From Vacuolonema iberomarrocanum LEGE 07170 (GTDB lineage: Bacteria; Cyanobacteriota; Cyanobacteriia; Elainellales; Elainellaceae): DNA of 64,000 nt. The stretch is from contig JADEXA010000021.1 in assembly GCA_015207365.1 (NCBI GenBank), positions 36,422 through 100,421 of the forward strand, in the 5' to 3' direction. The position numbers and the translations under genes were made by a program. The notes under the pieces were generated by a model, which was given only the letters and a program-made list of their open reading frames with translations, did no database searches and was not told the DNA's origin. Shown here piece after piece: positions 8,323-16,175 of this stretch; position 1 is the stretch's first letter, and every line of letters starts with the position of its first letter.

Positions 8323-9492
8323 TCAGTCCAGACTGTCGCTCAGGCGTGGGGCTTGTTCAAAAAATTGCCCGCTCAATAGCAATGCCGTAAGCGTATCCAT
8401 ATCTCCGGTCGGCTGCACGCCAAAATCTGCCTGGAACTGTTGCAACGCAGTCGTCTGATCCATATCCGGTGAGAGCTGATAGCCCAGCGCGTTTAGGTAG
8501 CTCTTGGTTTCAGCCGGAGCTAGGGTCGCTGCTTCTGGGTAATAAAGCGGCACATATTCCCGCCGCCACACCCGCTGTAGCTGTTCGGGTGAGAGGGTAA
8601 AAAACTTACCCAGGGCTGGATCGGCAATCAAGGCCGTGTCGTCATTCATGCCCAGGAGGGCGATCGCATGGGGAGAGCGCCTGCCCGTACCGTCCATCAG
8701 CCAACTGGCTAAAATGCCGGGTCGATTGATTTGTTGCATCTGTTCCCATGTCGCCCGCTTCACTTCCAATCCATCCATGCCCAATTCCCGTGCCGCCAGG
8801 ATGAGTTGGGGCATAGAGGTACCCAAGCGGCTCGTGCCTGCTAGCTCTGCCACTCGTGACTCCGGCACATCTCTTCCCCATGCCCGTAGCACAGTTGCCA
8901 TCGCGGCTGCCGCACAACTACTGCTAGAGGTTTGCCGATACACGCCATTCGGCATCAGGTTATCCACCAAGCTGTCGTGAATTGGAGCCAGCAGGTAATG
9001 CTCAGCGGTTGTGAAGCTGCTCATGCCCAGCAGACCGATAATCGCTACCAGCACTACCTGTCGCCGCAGAGTGTACCAGCACACCACCATGCCAACGCCA
9101 CAAATCCCTAGCAGCATCACCCGCATGGCTGTCCAGGTTACATGCATGCCCTGCACCCGCCACTCCATGGGGAGCCAATGCCATTGGGGAGCATGGAGCA
9201 CGATGAACATCATGGCAACATAGATGCCCAGAAACGCGACGGAGATCCAGTTGCGTCCACGGAACATATCCCGTGCCGTTGCTCCCTGCCGTAACAGCCA
9301 CCGCCCCACGCGAGTGCCCCACCAAAAGGCAAGCCCTCCGAGCAAAACGGTGCTAGCAATACTTAGAGTCATGATGTTTTTAAGAACTGAAAGTGACGAG
9401 GCGTAAAAACGAGAAGCAATAGGTATGGGTCGAGCTGTGGTCGGGAGCGTGACGCGAGGCTCTGATATGGAGTAATGGGGCTCATCCATCAT
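8323..9492 (-). CDS. membrane-anchored C39-like cysteine peptidase with C-terminal peptidoglycan-binding-like segment
   Basis: A 389-residue protein. About four transmembrane segments (residues 41-60, 82-100, 122-140, 146-160) precede a papain-like C39 domain. The catalytic cysteine is C193 in SSSSCAAAA, the histidine H275 in SPHAIALLG and the aspartate D291 in ADPALGKF. The last 50 residues (LNALGYQLSPD, ALQQFQADFGVQPTGDMD) look like a peptidoglycan-binding type helical repeat. C39 domains cut double-glycine leaders in bacteriocin export, but no ABC module or peptide substrate gene is nearby, so a role in envelope protein processing is inference. An alternative start is ATG 9372, just before the first helix. 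Confidence 0.75.
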   Translation of the reverse strand: MMDEPHYSISEPRVTLPTTARPIPIASRFYASSLSVLKNIMTLSIASTVLLGGLAFWWGTRVGRWLLRQGATARDMFRGRNWISVAFLGIYVAMMFIVLHAPQWHWLPMEWRVQGMHVTWTAMRVMLLGICGVGMVVCWYTLRRQVVLVAIIGLLGMSSFTTAEHYLLAPIHDSLVDNLMPNGVYRQTSSSSCAAAAMATVLRAWGRDVPESRVAELAGTSRLGTSMPQLILAARELGMDGLEVKRATWEQMQQINRPGILASWLMDGTGRRSPHAIALLGMNDDTALIADPALGKFFTLSPEQLQRVWRREYVPLYYPEAATLAPAETKSYLNALGYQLSPDMDQTTALQQFQADFGVQPTGDMDTLTALLLSGQFFEQAPRLSDSLD

Positions 9493-9912
9493 TCCAGGGA
9501 CGCAGACAGCGTTTTTCCTGGATCCTGTTTGAAGCGCTGGGAAGCATGGATTGAAAAGAATCTAACATTTTTTACAATTTTTCCATTCAAACCCTGAAAG
9601 ATTGGGGCAAAGCTGGGTATTGTGAGCACTTTTCGTTTGTCTTGTTTGGCATTTGGCTTTGGCATTTGGCTGACTACAGAAGCAGCAACTATCTCGAAAA
9701 AGTGCTATTGCTTAGGATTGTGCGGCTTGAGTGACTCAAGGAAGGCAACCTGATCAGGGGTTGGTCGGTGGAGCGAGCGATCGCTCACGGCTGTTGCCAT
9801 TCCAGCTAATCCTTCCAGTGCGATCCTCTGCATGATCCTCGTTCTCAGCTTCCCCTTTTCTATAAGGTTTCATTACACTGTTGCGTGGCTGTTTCATTAC
9901 GGTTTCATCACT
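9493..9912. other. divergent intergenic region
   Basis: No gene is visible. A short tandem duplication of TTGGCATTTGGC lies near 9645-9672. There is an AT-rich tract near 9560-9590 and one near-HIP1 site near 9780. Confidence 0.35.
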
Positions 9913-10377
9913 ATGAACCTGGACTTAGATTTTTTGTTCAACGCCGCGAATCTCTTTGTGCTGCCTTTCTGGGCGCTCATGATTATTTTGCCCAAATGGG
10001 ACGTTACCCGCAGGGTGATGGATTCGTTTCTACCCTTTGTGGCCTTGGCGAGCCTTTATCTCTATCTTTTCATTTCTGGCCTAGATCCCGAAACCGCCGA
10101 GGCATTCACCAGTACCCAATTGACAGATATTGCCCAGCTTTTCTCAATGGAGAAAATTGCCGCAACGGGGTGGGTTCATTTTCTGGTGATGGATTTGTTT
10201 GTCGGACGCTGGATTTACCTGGAAGGGCAGCGGACGGGAACCTGGACGATTCACTCACTGGCGCTCTGTTTGTTTGCGGGGCCTCTGGGGTTGCTTTCTC
10301 ATATCTTCACAAGCTGGATTACCCAGCGCTTCTTCACTGGGGAATCGTTGCCAGAGACGCCAGAAGCGGCCAGTTAA
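9913..10377 (+). CDS. ABA4-like (DUF4281) membrane protein
   Basis: A 154-residue four-helix membrane protein starting MNLDLDFLFNAANLFVLPFW. The signatures are LPFWALMIILP, the central WVHFLVMDLFVGRWIY and the late LFAGPLGLLSH, all characteristic of the ABA4/DUF4281 family. In plants ABA4 is needed for neoxanthin formation; cyanobacterial members are not characterised to my knowledge, so a carotenoid link is only suggestive. The frame opens at 9832, but the first 27 residues are atypical, and homology-like features begin at ATG 9913. It stands alone, upstream of a small acidic protein on the same strand. Confidence 0.8.
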   Translation: MNLDLDFLFNAANLFVLPFWALMIILPKWDVTRRVMDSFLPFVALASLYLYLFISGLDPETAEAFTSTQLTDIAQLFSMEKIAATGWVHFLVMDLFVGRWIYLEGQRTGTWTIHSLALCLFAGPLGLLSHIFTSWITQRFFTGESLPETPEAAS

Positions 10378-10627
10378 GCTTGATATTTAGATGGCGAGCT
10401 AGTTGGGGCACCGACTTTTTGAGACTGGCTGAGAGACATCTCGGGTTCTCATAGCAGATGTGATGTGCTGCAGGATGCCCGTAGCTATTCCTAATGGGTC
10501 AAGGCTTTTGGGTAGGTAATCCGAATTGCACCCGGTTTTCCCTAGCCCTAAACCCTTGATAGTATTAAATAGCGGAAGCAATGATTACCCATGGCAATCG
10601 TCCGTTACTCAACCGAGCAGGGAGACT

Positions 10628-11002
10628 ATGAACTCAAACGACATTTTTCAAAATGTGCAAAAAGGATTCCGTGTCACCCTTGGGGCGGCAGGAACGTTGA
10701 TCGACAGCCTCCAAGATCCTCGCAATGGTGAGGAAGCCTTGAACAAGCTGCGTACCAACCCCGATCAGTTGGTTGAAGAACTGGCCGCGAAAGGAGAGAT
10801 GACAGAGCAAGAAGCGCGGACGTTTGTTGATGGTTTGCTCAACTCAGCGCAAGGAGCGTCTACCTCCTCCGCACCGGGTAGCGGCTCCACCAGCAATGCT
10901 CCATCGGCTCCCCCCGATGTTCAGGCAGATTTGGAGGTTTTGACGAATCAAATTGCTGAGCTACGCAAAGAACTACAAGATCTGACCGAGCAAGACAAGT
11001 AG
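10628..11002 (+). CDS. small acidic protein of unknown function
   Basis: A 124-residue protein from ATG 10628, preceded by a good ribosome site (GGGAGA, 10620-10625). The N-terminal 70 residues are predicted helical and amphipathic (FQNVQKGFRVTLGAAGTLIDSLQD, here cited in part). A Ser/Gly/Pro/Ala linker (residues about 78-100) and a short C-terminal coiled coil (VLTNQIAELRKELQDLTEQ) follow. The layout recalls phasin-like or thylakoid-associated small proteins, but I cannot assign a family. A stem-loop follows at 11028-11061. Confidence 0.75.
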   Translation: MNSNDIFQNVQKGFRVTLGAAGTLIDSLQDPRNGEEALNKLRTNPDQLVEELAAKGEMTEQEARTFVDGLLNSAQGASTSSAPGSGSTSNAPSAPPDVQADLEVLTNQIAELRKELQDLTEQDK

Positions 11003-11027
11003 CGATCGCTCATCCAGCTCTATACTG

Positions 11028-11061
11028 CTTAGCCCTGTTCTCTGGCGAGGACAGGGCTAAG
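11028..11061 (+). terminator. stem-loop after the small acidic protein gene
   Basis: CTTAGCCCTGT and ACAGGGCTAAG form a perfect 11-bp stem with a 12-nt loop, 26 bp past the stop codon. No long T-run follows, so it may act as a terminator or an mRNA 3' stabiliser. Confidence 0.55.
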
Positions 11062-11071
11062 TATGGTTATT

Positions 11072-11162
11072 AGGACTTACGCATTTTGCTGATGTTGTGG
11101 CCGCGTCGCGGCCACAACATCAACGAATTCACTTAGGATGATGCAAGTTTTGCCTAAGTCCT
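11072..11162 (+). mobile_element. family-2 palindromic repeat, copy 2
   Basis: A 91-bp copy with ends AGGACTTACGCA and CCTAAGTCCT, and a core palindrome with the same GATGTTGTGG arm as the copy at 6344. The remaining 270 bp up to the next gene (11163-11431) show nothing I can name. Confidence 0.75.
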
Positions 11163-11431
11163 GGTTATGTTTGATGGCTCAAAACACGTAGCCTATGTGA
11201 TGCGCAATACCTGTGCCAACTAGGGCTAGAGCTGAGATGCTCCATTCAAGCTAATGGGCGCGAGAAAGCCGGTTTCTCACAAGACCAAACCATTATCTTA
11301 GAAGATGGCCATCCTACAGATTAGGCTCGACCAAAATAGTCTCAACACTCTGGGCTAGCCCAACCTGTAGGCAAGAAATAGGAAATGGACGTAAAGGAGG
11401 GGGCTCCATTAGACAATTTGAAGCGCCCGGT

Positions 11432-11653
11432 TTAGTCGTTTTCCCACTCTTCATGGCCGATCAAATCGCCAATGCGATCGCGCAGTAAGAAATCGCCGCG
11501 CTCTAGCTCACATTCCACATGCGCCCACTCGCGCGCGGGGATGTACTTGCAGAGGACGTAGATTGGTTGCTGGCGGCTGACCACCCCACGATGAACCAGA
11601 TGACGGGCTTCGTCTTGCAGAAAATTGATTGAAAATTGAACAGATTGCAGCAT
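11432..11653 (-). CDS. DUF4327 family small protein
   Basis: A 73-residue protein with the strongly conserved cyanobacterial DUF4327 pattern: FSINFLQDEARHLVHRGVVS, QQPIYVLCKYIPAREW, VECELERGDFLLRDRIGDL and a GHEEWEND tail. The family is almost confined to cyanobacteria and has no known function. It has no signal peptide or transmembrane helix, so it is probably cytosolic. It lies alone between a repeat-bearing intergenic region and pdxA. Confidence 0.88.
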   Translation of the reverse strand: MLQSVQFSINFLQDEARHLVHRGVVSRQQPIYVLCKYIPAREWAHVECELERGDFLLRDRIGDLIGHEEWEND

Positions 11654-11927
11654 GATGACCCTCTGCGGTGCAAGTCAAACGGTGGAGGAATCCGAACGAA
11701 ACATTCTGAAACCTTTCGACAAGGAACTTCACTTCAGTCTACAGTTTCTTGTTCCTTTGTGGATGTTTTGTAGTTCACTATACGGATTGTTTTCATTCTC
11801 TACCCTTTTTCTCGAAATTGGTATTACAGTCTATGAAAATGTCAGGAGCTTATAACCTTCTGTAGTACCCTTATCGTTTGGCTACGTGTGGAATGCAGCT
11901 CAAGTAAGGGCGATATATCCCGTGAAT

Positions 11928-13043
11928 TTACTGAGTGGATTGGGCTCGCTGACGCATCTGCGTCAATTCTGTGGCCAGGGCGATCGCCGCTTTCATACTA
12001 CGGGGATCAGCAGTGCCTCTTCCAGCGATGTCAAACGCGGTGCCGTGATCCGGTGAGGTGCGGATGAAGGGTAAGCCAATGGTGGTATTGACTGCTCGAT
12101 CAAAGGCCATGAGTTTAACTGGAATCAAACCCTGATCATGGTAGAGCGCTAAATAAGCGTCGTGGGCGGCGGATGGAGACCCATTGCCAAACCAGGCTTG
12201 CCCCGGTGCTACCCACATGGTGTCAGGGGGAATAGGGCCATCTAGCTGGGCCTGGGGGTGGCGATCGCGCATTTCTTTTAGCCAGGGAATCAGCCAATCT
12301 CGTTCCTCGGTGCCAAGTTGCCCCTGCTCACCACTATGCGGATTTAACCCCGCCACGGCAATGCGGGGGGCACCGATGCCAAACTCGTCCCGTAGGGCAT
12401 CAATTAATAGGTCAAGTTTGAGGGTAAGGCGATCGGGGGTTAGCGCTAGTGGAACCTGGTGCAGCGGTATGTGAGTTGTTGCCAAAAGAGCGCGAAGCTG
12501 CCACTGGGTATGGGGCGATCGCCCCACAAACATCATGCCAAATCGCTCAATGCCTGCCATTTCTGCCAATAGCTCGGTCTGTCCTGGGAAGTGATGGCCG
12601 GCTGCTTTCCAGGCAGATTTGGCAATGGGAGCCGTGACAATACCGTCAAACTTGCCTGCAAGGGTTTGGGCGATCGCCGTTTCCAGAATCTGAAAGCTGA
12701 TTTTACCCGTCGTGGCATTGCCGATGCCCCATTGCAAGGGGGATGGTTCTGTCTCAGCAGCAACATCCAGAATTTGGAAGTCCAGAGGATTGGCGAGCGT
12801 GTTGGCTGCCCCGGTTGCTCGCAGGTGACGATAGGCCGCCTCTAGCTGGGCTGTTGAGCCGACTAATGTAATGGCGCAGTCTGCCCACAATGTTTTATCT
12901 GCCAAGGCTTTGAGGATAACTTCGGAGCCGATGCCAGCTGGGTCCCCCGTGGCGATCGCCAGTCGCACGCGTTCTTTTTCGCCCTCTAGCTCCGTCATAG
13001 GGCGTGGTTGCACTGGTTGAAGAATCTGAGAATTGGTCTGCAT
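11928..13043 (-). CDS. pdxA: 4-hydroxythreonine-4-phosphate dehydrogenase
   Basis: A 371-residue enzyme of pyridoxal-phosphate synthesis that oxidises 4-phosphooxy-L-threonine with NAD. The family start is visible as [20 protein letters not shown] (residues 28-47). The metal and substrate region includes [14 protein letters not shown], the later [10 protein letters not shown] and the C-terminal [12 protein letters not shown] and [11 protein letters not shown], which supply metal-binding histidines and aspartate. Its length is close to the family norm once the 25-residue N-terminal extension is discounted; M16 (ATG 12998) is an alternative start. It is divergently placed from petM, with a gap of about 250 bp. 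Confidence 0.95.
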   Translation of the reverse strand: MQTNSQILQPVQPRPMTELEGEKERVRLAIATGDPAGIGSEVILKALADKTLWADCAITLVGSTAQLEAAYRHLRATGAANTLANPLDFQILDVAAETEPSPLQWGIGNATTGKISFQILETAIAQTLAGKFDGIVTAPIAKSAWKAAGHHFPGQTELLAEMAGIERFGMMFVGRSPHTQWQLRALLATTHIPLHQVPLALTPDRLTLKLDLLIDALRDEFGIGAPRIAVAGLNPHSGEQGQLGTEERDWLIPWLKEMRDRHPQAQLDGPIPPDTMWVAPGQAWFGNGSPSAAHDAYLALYHDQGLIPVKLMAFDRAVNTTIGLPFIRTSPDHGTAFDIAGRGTADPRSMKAAIALATELTQMRQRAQSTQ

Positions 13044-13297
13044 ATCTTTTCCTTGCTAAAAGCACCCTGCCCAAACTGCCGTAAAATACAAAACGAAGCA
13101 GTTTGACCCCAATTGGATGGGGATGTGCGGATGGGTGAGTGAGGTACTACCTTCCTCTCTATCAGTATCATCCTGCCATGGGTGTCAAGGCGCTGTGTTG
13201 GCGGAAAACCGTGTTTAAATGCCTCGGGATTTGGCTCGGTCGAAGCGTATGAAGCTCACTCAATAACATTCGATCTTTAACGTTAGGAGAAGGAAAA

Positions 13298-13399
13298 ATG
13301 GGCGAACTTGGAATGGCTGCAGTATTGCCCCCGCTGTTGATCATGATTGGTTTGGGAGTTGGGTTCGTGCTCCTGAAATTGCAGGGCGGCGAAGAATAG
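13298..13399 (+). CDS. petM: cytochrome b6f complex subunit PetM
   Basis: A 33-residue single-helix protein, MGELGMAAVLPPLLIMIGLG, ending GFVLLKLQGGEE. The C-terminal LLLK[IL]QGG(E)E signature is that of PetM (subunit VII), a small peripheral helix of the cytochrome b6f complex in the thylakoid. It is preceded by a strong ribosome site (TTAGGAGAAGG, 13284-13294). It lies about 320 bp upstream of ycf39 on the same strand, a photosynthesis-related neighbour. Confidence 0.9.
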   Translation: MGELGMAAVLPPLLIMIGLGVGFVLLKLQGGEE

Positions 13400-13500
13400 G
13401 CCAAGCCTAATGGACGGCAAATTGGGATGGAATCCGAATTGTTTTCCTGATTTTGCTGCACGCTGTACATGCCTTTCTTGCCAGCACCCCATTCATTATT

Positions 13501-13553
13501 TTGCGAGCGCTTGATCTGCGGATGTTAGAAACTGAGCAGTCTAGCGCTCGCAA
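13501..13553. repeat. inverted repeat between petM and ycf39
   Basis: TTGCGAGCGCT (13501-13511) and AGCGCTCGCAA (13543-13553) are perfect 11-bp arms separated by 31 nt. This could be a terminator-like structure for petM or a small palindromic repeat; no T-run follows. Confidence 0.45.
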
Positions 13554-13722
13554 CGTTTGATCCCTTGGCCTGATGACCAAAAGGGAGACAGGGAGTGGTG
13601 ATCAGCTCATCCATAGATTGGCATCAACCGTCTATCCAGAGTTTGGTCACTCTCAACGAAAAGAATTCTGAGAATATTAGGGTGTATCTTATAAAAAGTT
13701 AACGATTTATCAGGCAGTCCGA

Positions 13723-14709
13723 ATGACTTTACTCATCGTTGGAGCTACCGGCACTCTCGGTCGGCAGATCGCAAAACATGCATTGGATGAAGGTCACACC
13801 GTTCGGTGCCTGGTTCGCAGCTTTCGGCGAGCGAGTTTTCTCAAAGAATGGGGAGCGGAGTTGATCCCCGGAGATTTGCTTTATCCCGAAACCCTGCCCG
13901 CCGCATTTGAAGGTGTTACCGCCGTTATTGATGCGGCAACGGCGCGCCCCACCGATAGTGCAACTCTGAGGCAGGTTGATTGGGATGGTAAAGTTTCCCT
14001 GATTCAGGCCGCCAAGATGGCCGGGGTCGAGCGCTTCATCTTTTTCTCGATTCTCAACACCGACCAATACCCCCATGTGCCGCTGATGGAGATCAAGCGC
14101 TGCACAGAGCTATTTCTGGAAGAGGCTGGCTTGAACTATACCGTGTTACGCACGGCAGGCTTCTTGCAAGGGTTGATTGGGCAATACGCGATCCCCATCC
14201 TCGAAAAGCAAGCCGTTTGGGTGATGGGCAACACCTCTCCTATTGCCTACATCGACACGCAGGATTTGGCAAAGTTTGCGGTGCGATCGCTCGCGGTTCC
14301 TGAAACCGTCGGGCAAACCTATCCGGTTGTGGGAACCCGTGCCTGGAGCGCTTACGAAATCATTCGGCTCTGCGAACGCCTGTCGGGGCAAGAGGCAAAA
14401 ATCTGGCGGATGCCAGGGCCATTGCTCGGCGGTGTGCAGTCGGCTGCCCGCTTCTTTGAATGGGGGCTGGATCTCGCCGATCGCCTTGCCTTTATGGAAG
14501 TGATTGCCTCTGGCAAGCCCCTCACTGCTGACATGGCAAAAACTTACGAAACCTTCGGCCTCAGCGCCAACGACATGACGACCCTGGAATCTTATCTGCA
14601 AGAGTATTTCAACCGCATTATGCGGAAGATGAAAGAGGTAGAATACGAACGTCAAAAGGCCAAAGAAAAAGCGGCTTCCAAGCGCAAGAAACAATCCCTC
14701 TTCAAGTAA
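13723..14709 (+). CDS. ycf39: Ycf39/HCF244-type photosystem II assembly factor
   Basis: A 328-residue atypical short-chain dehydrogenase/NmrA-like protein. The NAD(P)-binding glycine loop is GATGTLGRQIA (residues 7-17), followed by VRCLVRSFRRASFLKEWGAEL and the later FIFFSILNTDQYPHVPLMEIK. The C-terminus is a long basic helix (RQKAKEKAASKRKKQS). Ycf39 in cyanobacteria and HCF244 in plants help early PSII assembly, delivering chlorophyll to the D1 reaction-centre module with high-light-inducible proteins. The TAA stop (14707-14709) uses the TA target of a family-1 repeat that begins at 14709. PetM lies upstream. Confidence 0.92.
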   Translation: MTLLIVGATGTLGRQIAKHALDEGHTVRCLVRSFRRASFLKEWGAELIPGDLLYPETLPAAFEGVTAVIDAATARPTDSATLRQVDWDGKVSLIQAAKMAGVERFIFFSILNTDQYPHVPLMEIKRCTELFLEEAGLNYTVLRTAGFLQGLIGQYAIPILEKQAVWVMGNTSPIAYIDTQDLAKFAVRSLAVPETVGQTYPVVGTRAWSAYEIIRLCERLSGQEAKIWRMPGPLLGGVQSAARFFEWGLDLADRLAFMEVIASGKPLTADMAKTYETFGLSANDMTTLESYLQEYFNRIMRKMKEVEYERQKAKEKAASKRKKQSLFK

Positions 14710-14811
14710 GTTAGCAGGTGCAATTAAACCTAAAACCCTAAAAACCTGTGCCGCCCGCAGCGCGGGCGGCACAGGTTTTTAGGGTCTGGTTTTTCATCAT
14801 GCCGAGCTACT
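14709..14811 (+). mobile_element. family-1 MITE-like repeat, copy 2
   Basis: A 103-bp copy between TA at 14707-14708 and 14812-14813. Loop triplet AGC. The left TA and the element's first base form the ycf39 stop codon. Without the element the stop would still be TAA, so the protein is unchanged. Confidence 0.85.
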
Positions 14812-14815
14812 TAAT

Positions 14816-15002
14816 GTCAAATTCGATTGAAGAACCCAACTATCGTTTGCGCTCGCTGCATTGCAGCGAGCGCAAACGATAGTTGCTGGTTGAGAGTATG
14901 AATTTTTTCCGAGAAGCCCTTCTCGGAAAAAATTCATACTTGGATTCTGCATCACCCAAATGATAGTTGGGTTTTACGGCTGTTTCACCGGATTTGATAG
15001 TA
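14816..15002. repeat. composite family-3 repeat with two palindromes
   Basis: The first palindrome (14837-14885) has perfect 24-bp arms starting CAACTATCGTTTGCGC around one central T. The second (14895-14940) is an AGTATGAATTTTTTCCGAG stem that resembles the hairpin at 20254. The right end is ACCGGATTTGATAGTA, a family-3 end, and the left end (CAAATTCGATTGAAG) is a weak match. It looks like a family-3 element with a second hairpin inserted in it. Confidence 0.6.
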
Positions 15003-15021
15003 CGAGCAGAAAGTAGCGGGC

Positions 15022-15086
15022 AGATCTGCGACGTCTTTTGGTTAACCTACCGTTGCCTCTATTCGCGCAGAAGACGTCGCAGATCT
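15022..15086. repeat. inverted repeat downstream of the rhodanese gene
   Basis: AGATCTGCGACGTCTT (15022-15037) and AAGACGTCGCAGATCT (15071-15086) are perfect 16-bp arms with a 33-nt loop, 40 bp past the rhodanese stop. It may stabilise or end that minus-strand transcript, or be another palindromic repeat. Confidence 0.5.
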
Positions 15087-15126
15087 TGGGTGTGCAGCTC
15101 GATCGTTGAGGTTACCCTGCCAAAAC

Positions 15127-16143
15127 TCACGGATTGATGAGGGGATACTCAATCGCCGGAGCCGCCGCCCAGTCCCACATGGAACCGGGGTAGTTTTTGG
15201 CGTTTAGACCCAAATCTGAGAGCACTGCAATCAACCAGGCGGAACGAATGCCGCCGGTGCAATAGGCAACAATTTCCTGATCGGGCGAAATGCCCTTCTC
15301 TTGTAAAATCGCCAGAATTTCGTCCTGGGGCAAGAGCCGTCCCTCATCATTCATCAATTCCTGACGCTCCAGCAGGATAGCGCCGGGGAGATGACCTCCA
15401 CGGGCTTCGTTGAAGAGGATAGCCCCCGCAAACTCCTCTGGGGTGCGGGTATCAACGAGGGCGACAGCAGGATCGTCAAATGTTTGGCGGACGCTTTCTC
15501 GATCGATGCTCCATTCGGCCTGGGGTTGCGGCACAAAATCACCTGGCTGCGCAGCGGTACGGGCAACACCTAGGGTGGTCGGTAGCCCCAGATTGACCAT
15601 GGCTTGATAGCCCCCATCTACGATCACGGCCTGGGTGTGCCCCATCGATCGCAGCATCCACACAATCCGCCCATCTTCCCCCCAACCCTGAAGCGCATCT
15701 GCCAGCACCACGACGGGGCGATCGCCCGAAATTCCCACCCCCTGCAACTGTTCTTGGAGCCCTGCCAGATCCGTCAATAGCTTGCCTCGATAGGGATCGG
15801 CATCTTGAGAAAACTGTCGCCAGGAGACGGCCACCGAGCCTTGGAGAATTCCTGTGAGCTGCGATCGCCCATTTCGCGCATCCAAAACCGTCGCCCCACT
15901 CGTAATTAAATTGCGGGCTTCTTCGGGGCTGACGATCCATCGGTCAGCCAGGTTTAGCGATTCAGCGACCGTGGCCAAGGATTCCTGAGACTCGGTGGCT
16001 GGGCTTGCCTCCTCGACAAGAGGAGCCGCCCTCTCACTTGTGGAAAGGGAGCGGTGAGCGGTCACCGCTAAGAGGAACCCGCCCAGTCCTAAAACGGAGA
16101 ATGCTAGCAGTTGCATGAGTCGCGTCATGAGTTCCGTTGTCAT
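15127..16143 (-). CDS. double-rhodanese sulfurtransferase, membrane-anchored or exported
   Basis: A 338-residue protein with an N-terminal hydrophobic helix (residues 8-28) that is a signal anchor or signal peptide. Two rhodanese domains follow (about 68-190 and 210-335). The C-terminal one carries the active cysteine C295 in AYCTGGIRSA, and the N-terminal domain has lost its cysteine (VVVLADALQGW), as usual in tandem rhodaneses. The family moves sulfane sulfur from thiosulfate or mercaptopyruvate to cyanide or thiols. Location outside the cytosol is inferred from the N-terminus. Its start lies only about 30 bp from the start of the divergent glycosyltransferase gene, so the two must share a promoter region. 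Confidence 0.88.
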   Translation of the reverse strand: MTTELMTRLMQLLAFSVLGLGGFLLAVTAHRSLSTSERAAPLVEEASPATESQESLATVAESLNLADRWIVSPEEARNLITSGATVLDARNGRSQLTGILQGSVAVSWRQFSQDADPYRGKLLTDLAGLQEQLQGVGISGDRPVVVLADALQGWGEDGRIVWMLRSMGHTQAVIVDGGYQAMVNLGLPTTLGVARTAAQPGDFVPQPQAEWSIDRESVRQTFDDPAVALVDTRTPEEFAGAILFNEARGGHLPGAILLERQELMNDEGRLLPQDEILAILQEKGISPDQEIVAYCTGGIRSAWLIAVLSDLGLNAKNYPGSMWDWAAAPAIEYPLINP

Positions 16144-16175
16144 CCACCCATCATTTCTTTGCTGTCTTCAGGATA

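Noticed and set aside
14146..14772. 208-aa minus-strand frame starting MPPALRAAQVFRV
   Set aside because: It starts in a family-1 repeat and runs antisense through ycf39, with no family motifs.
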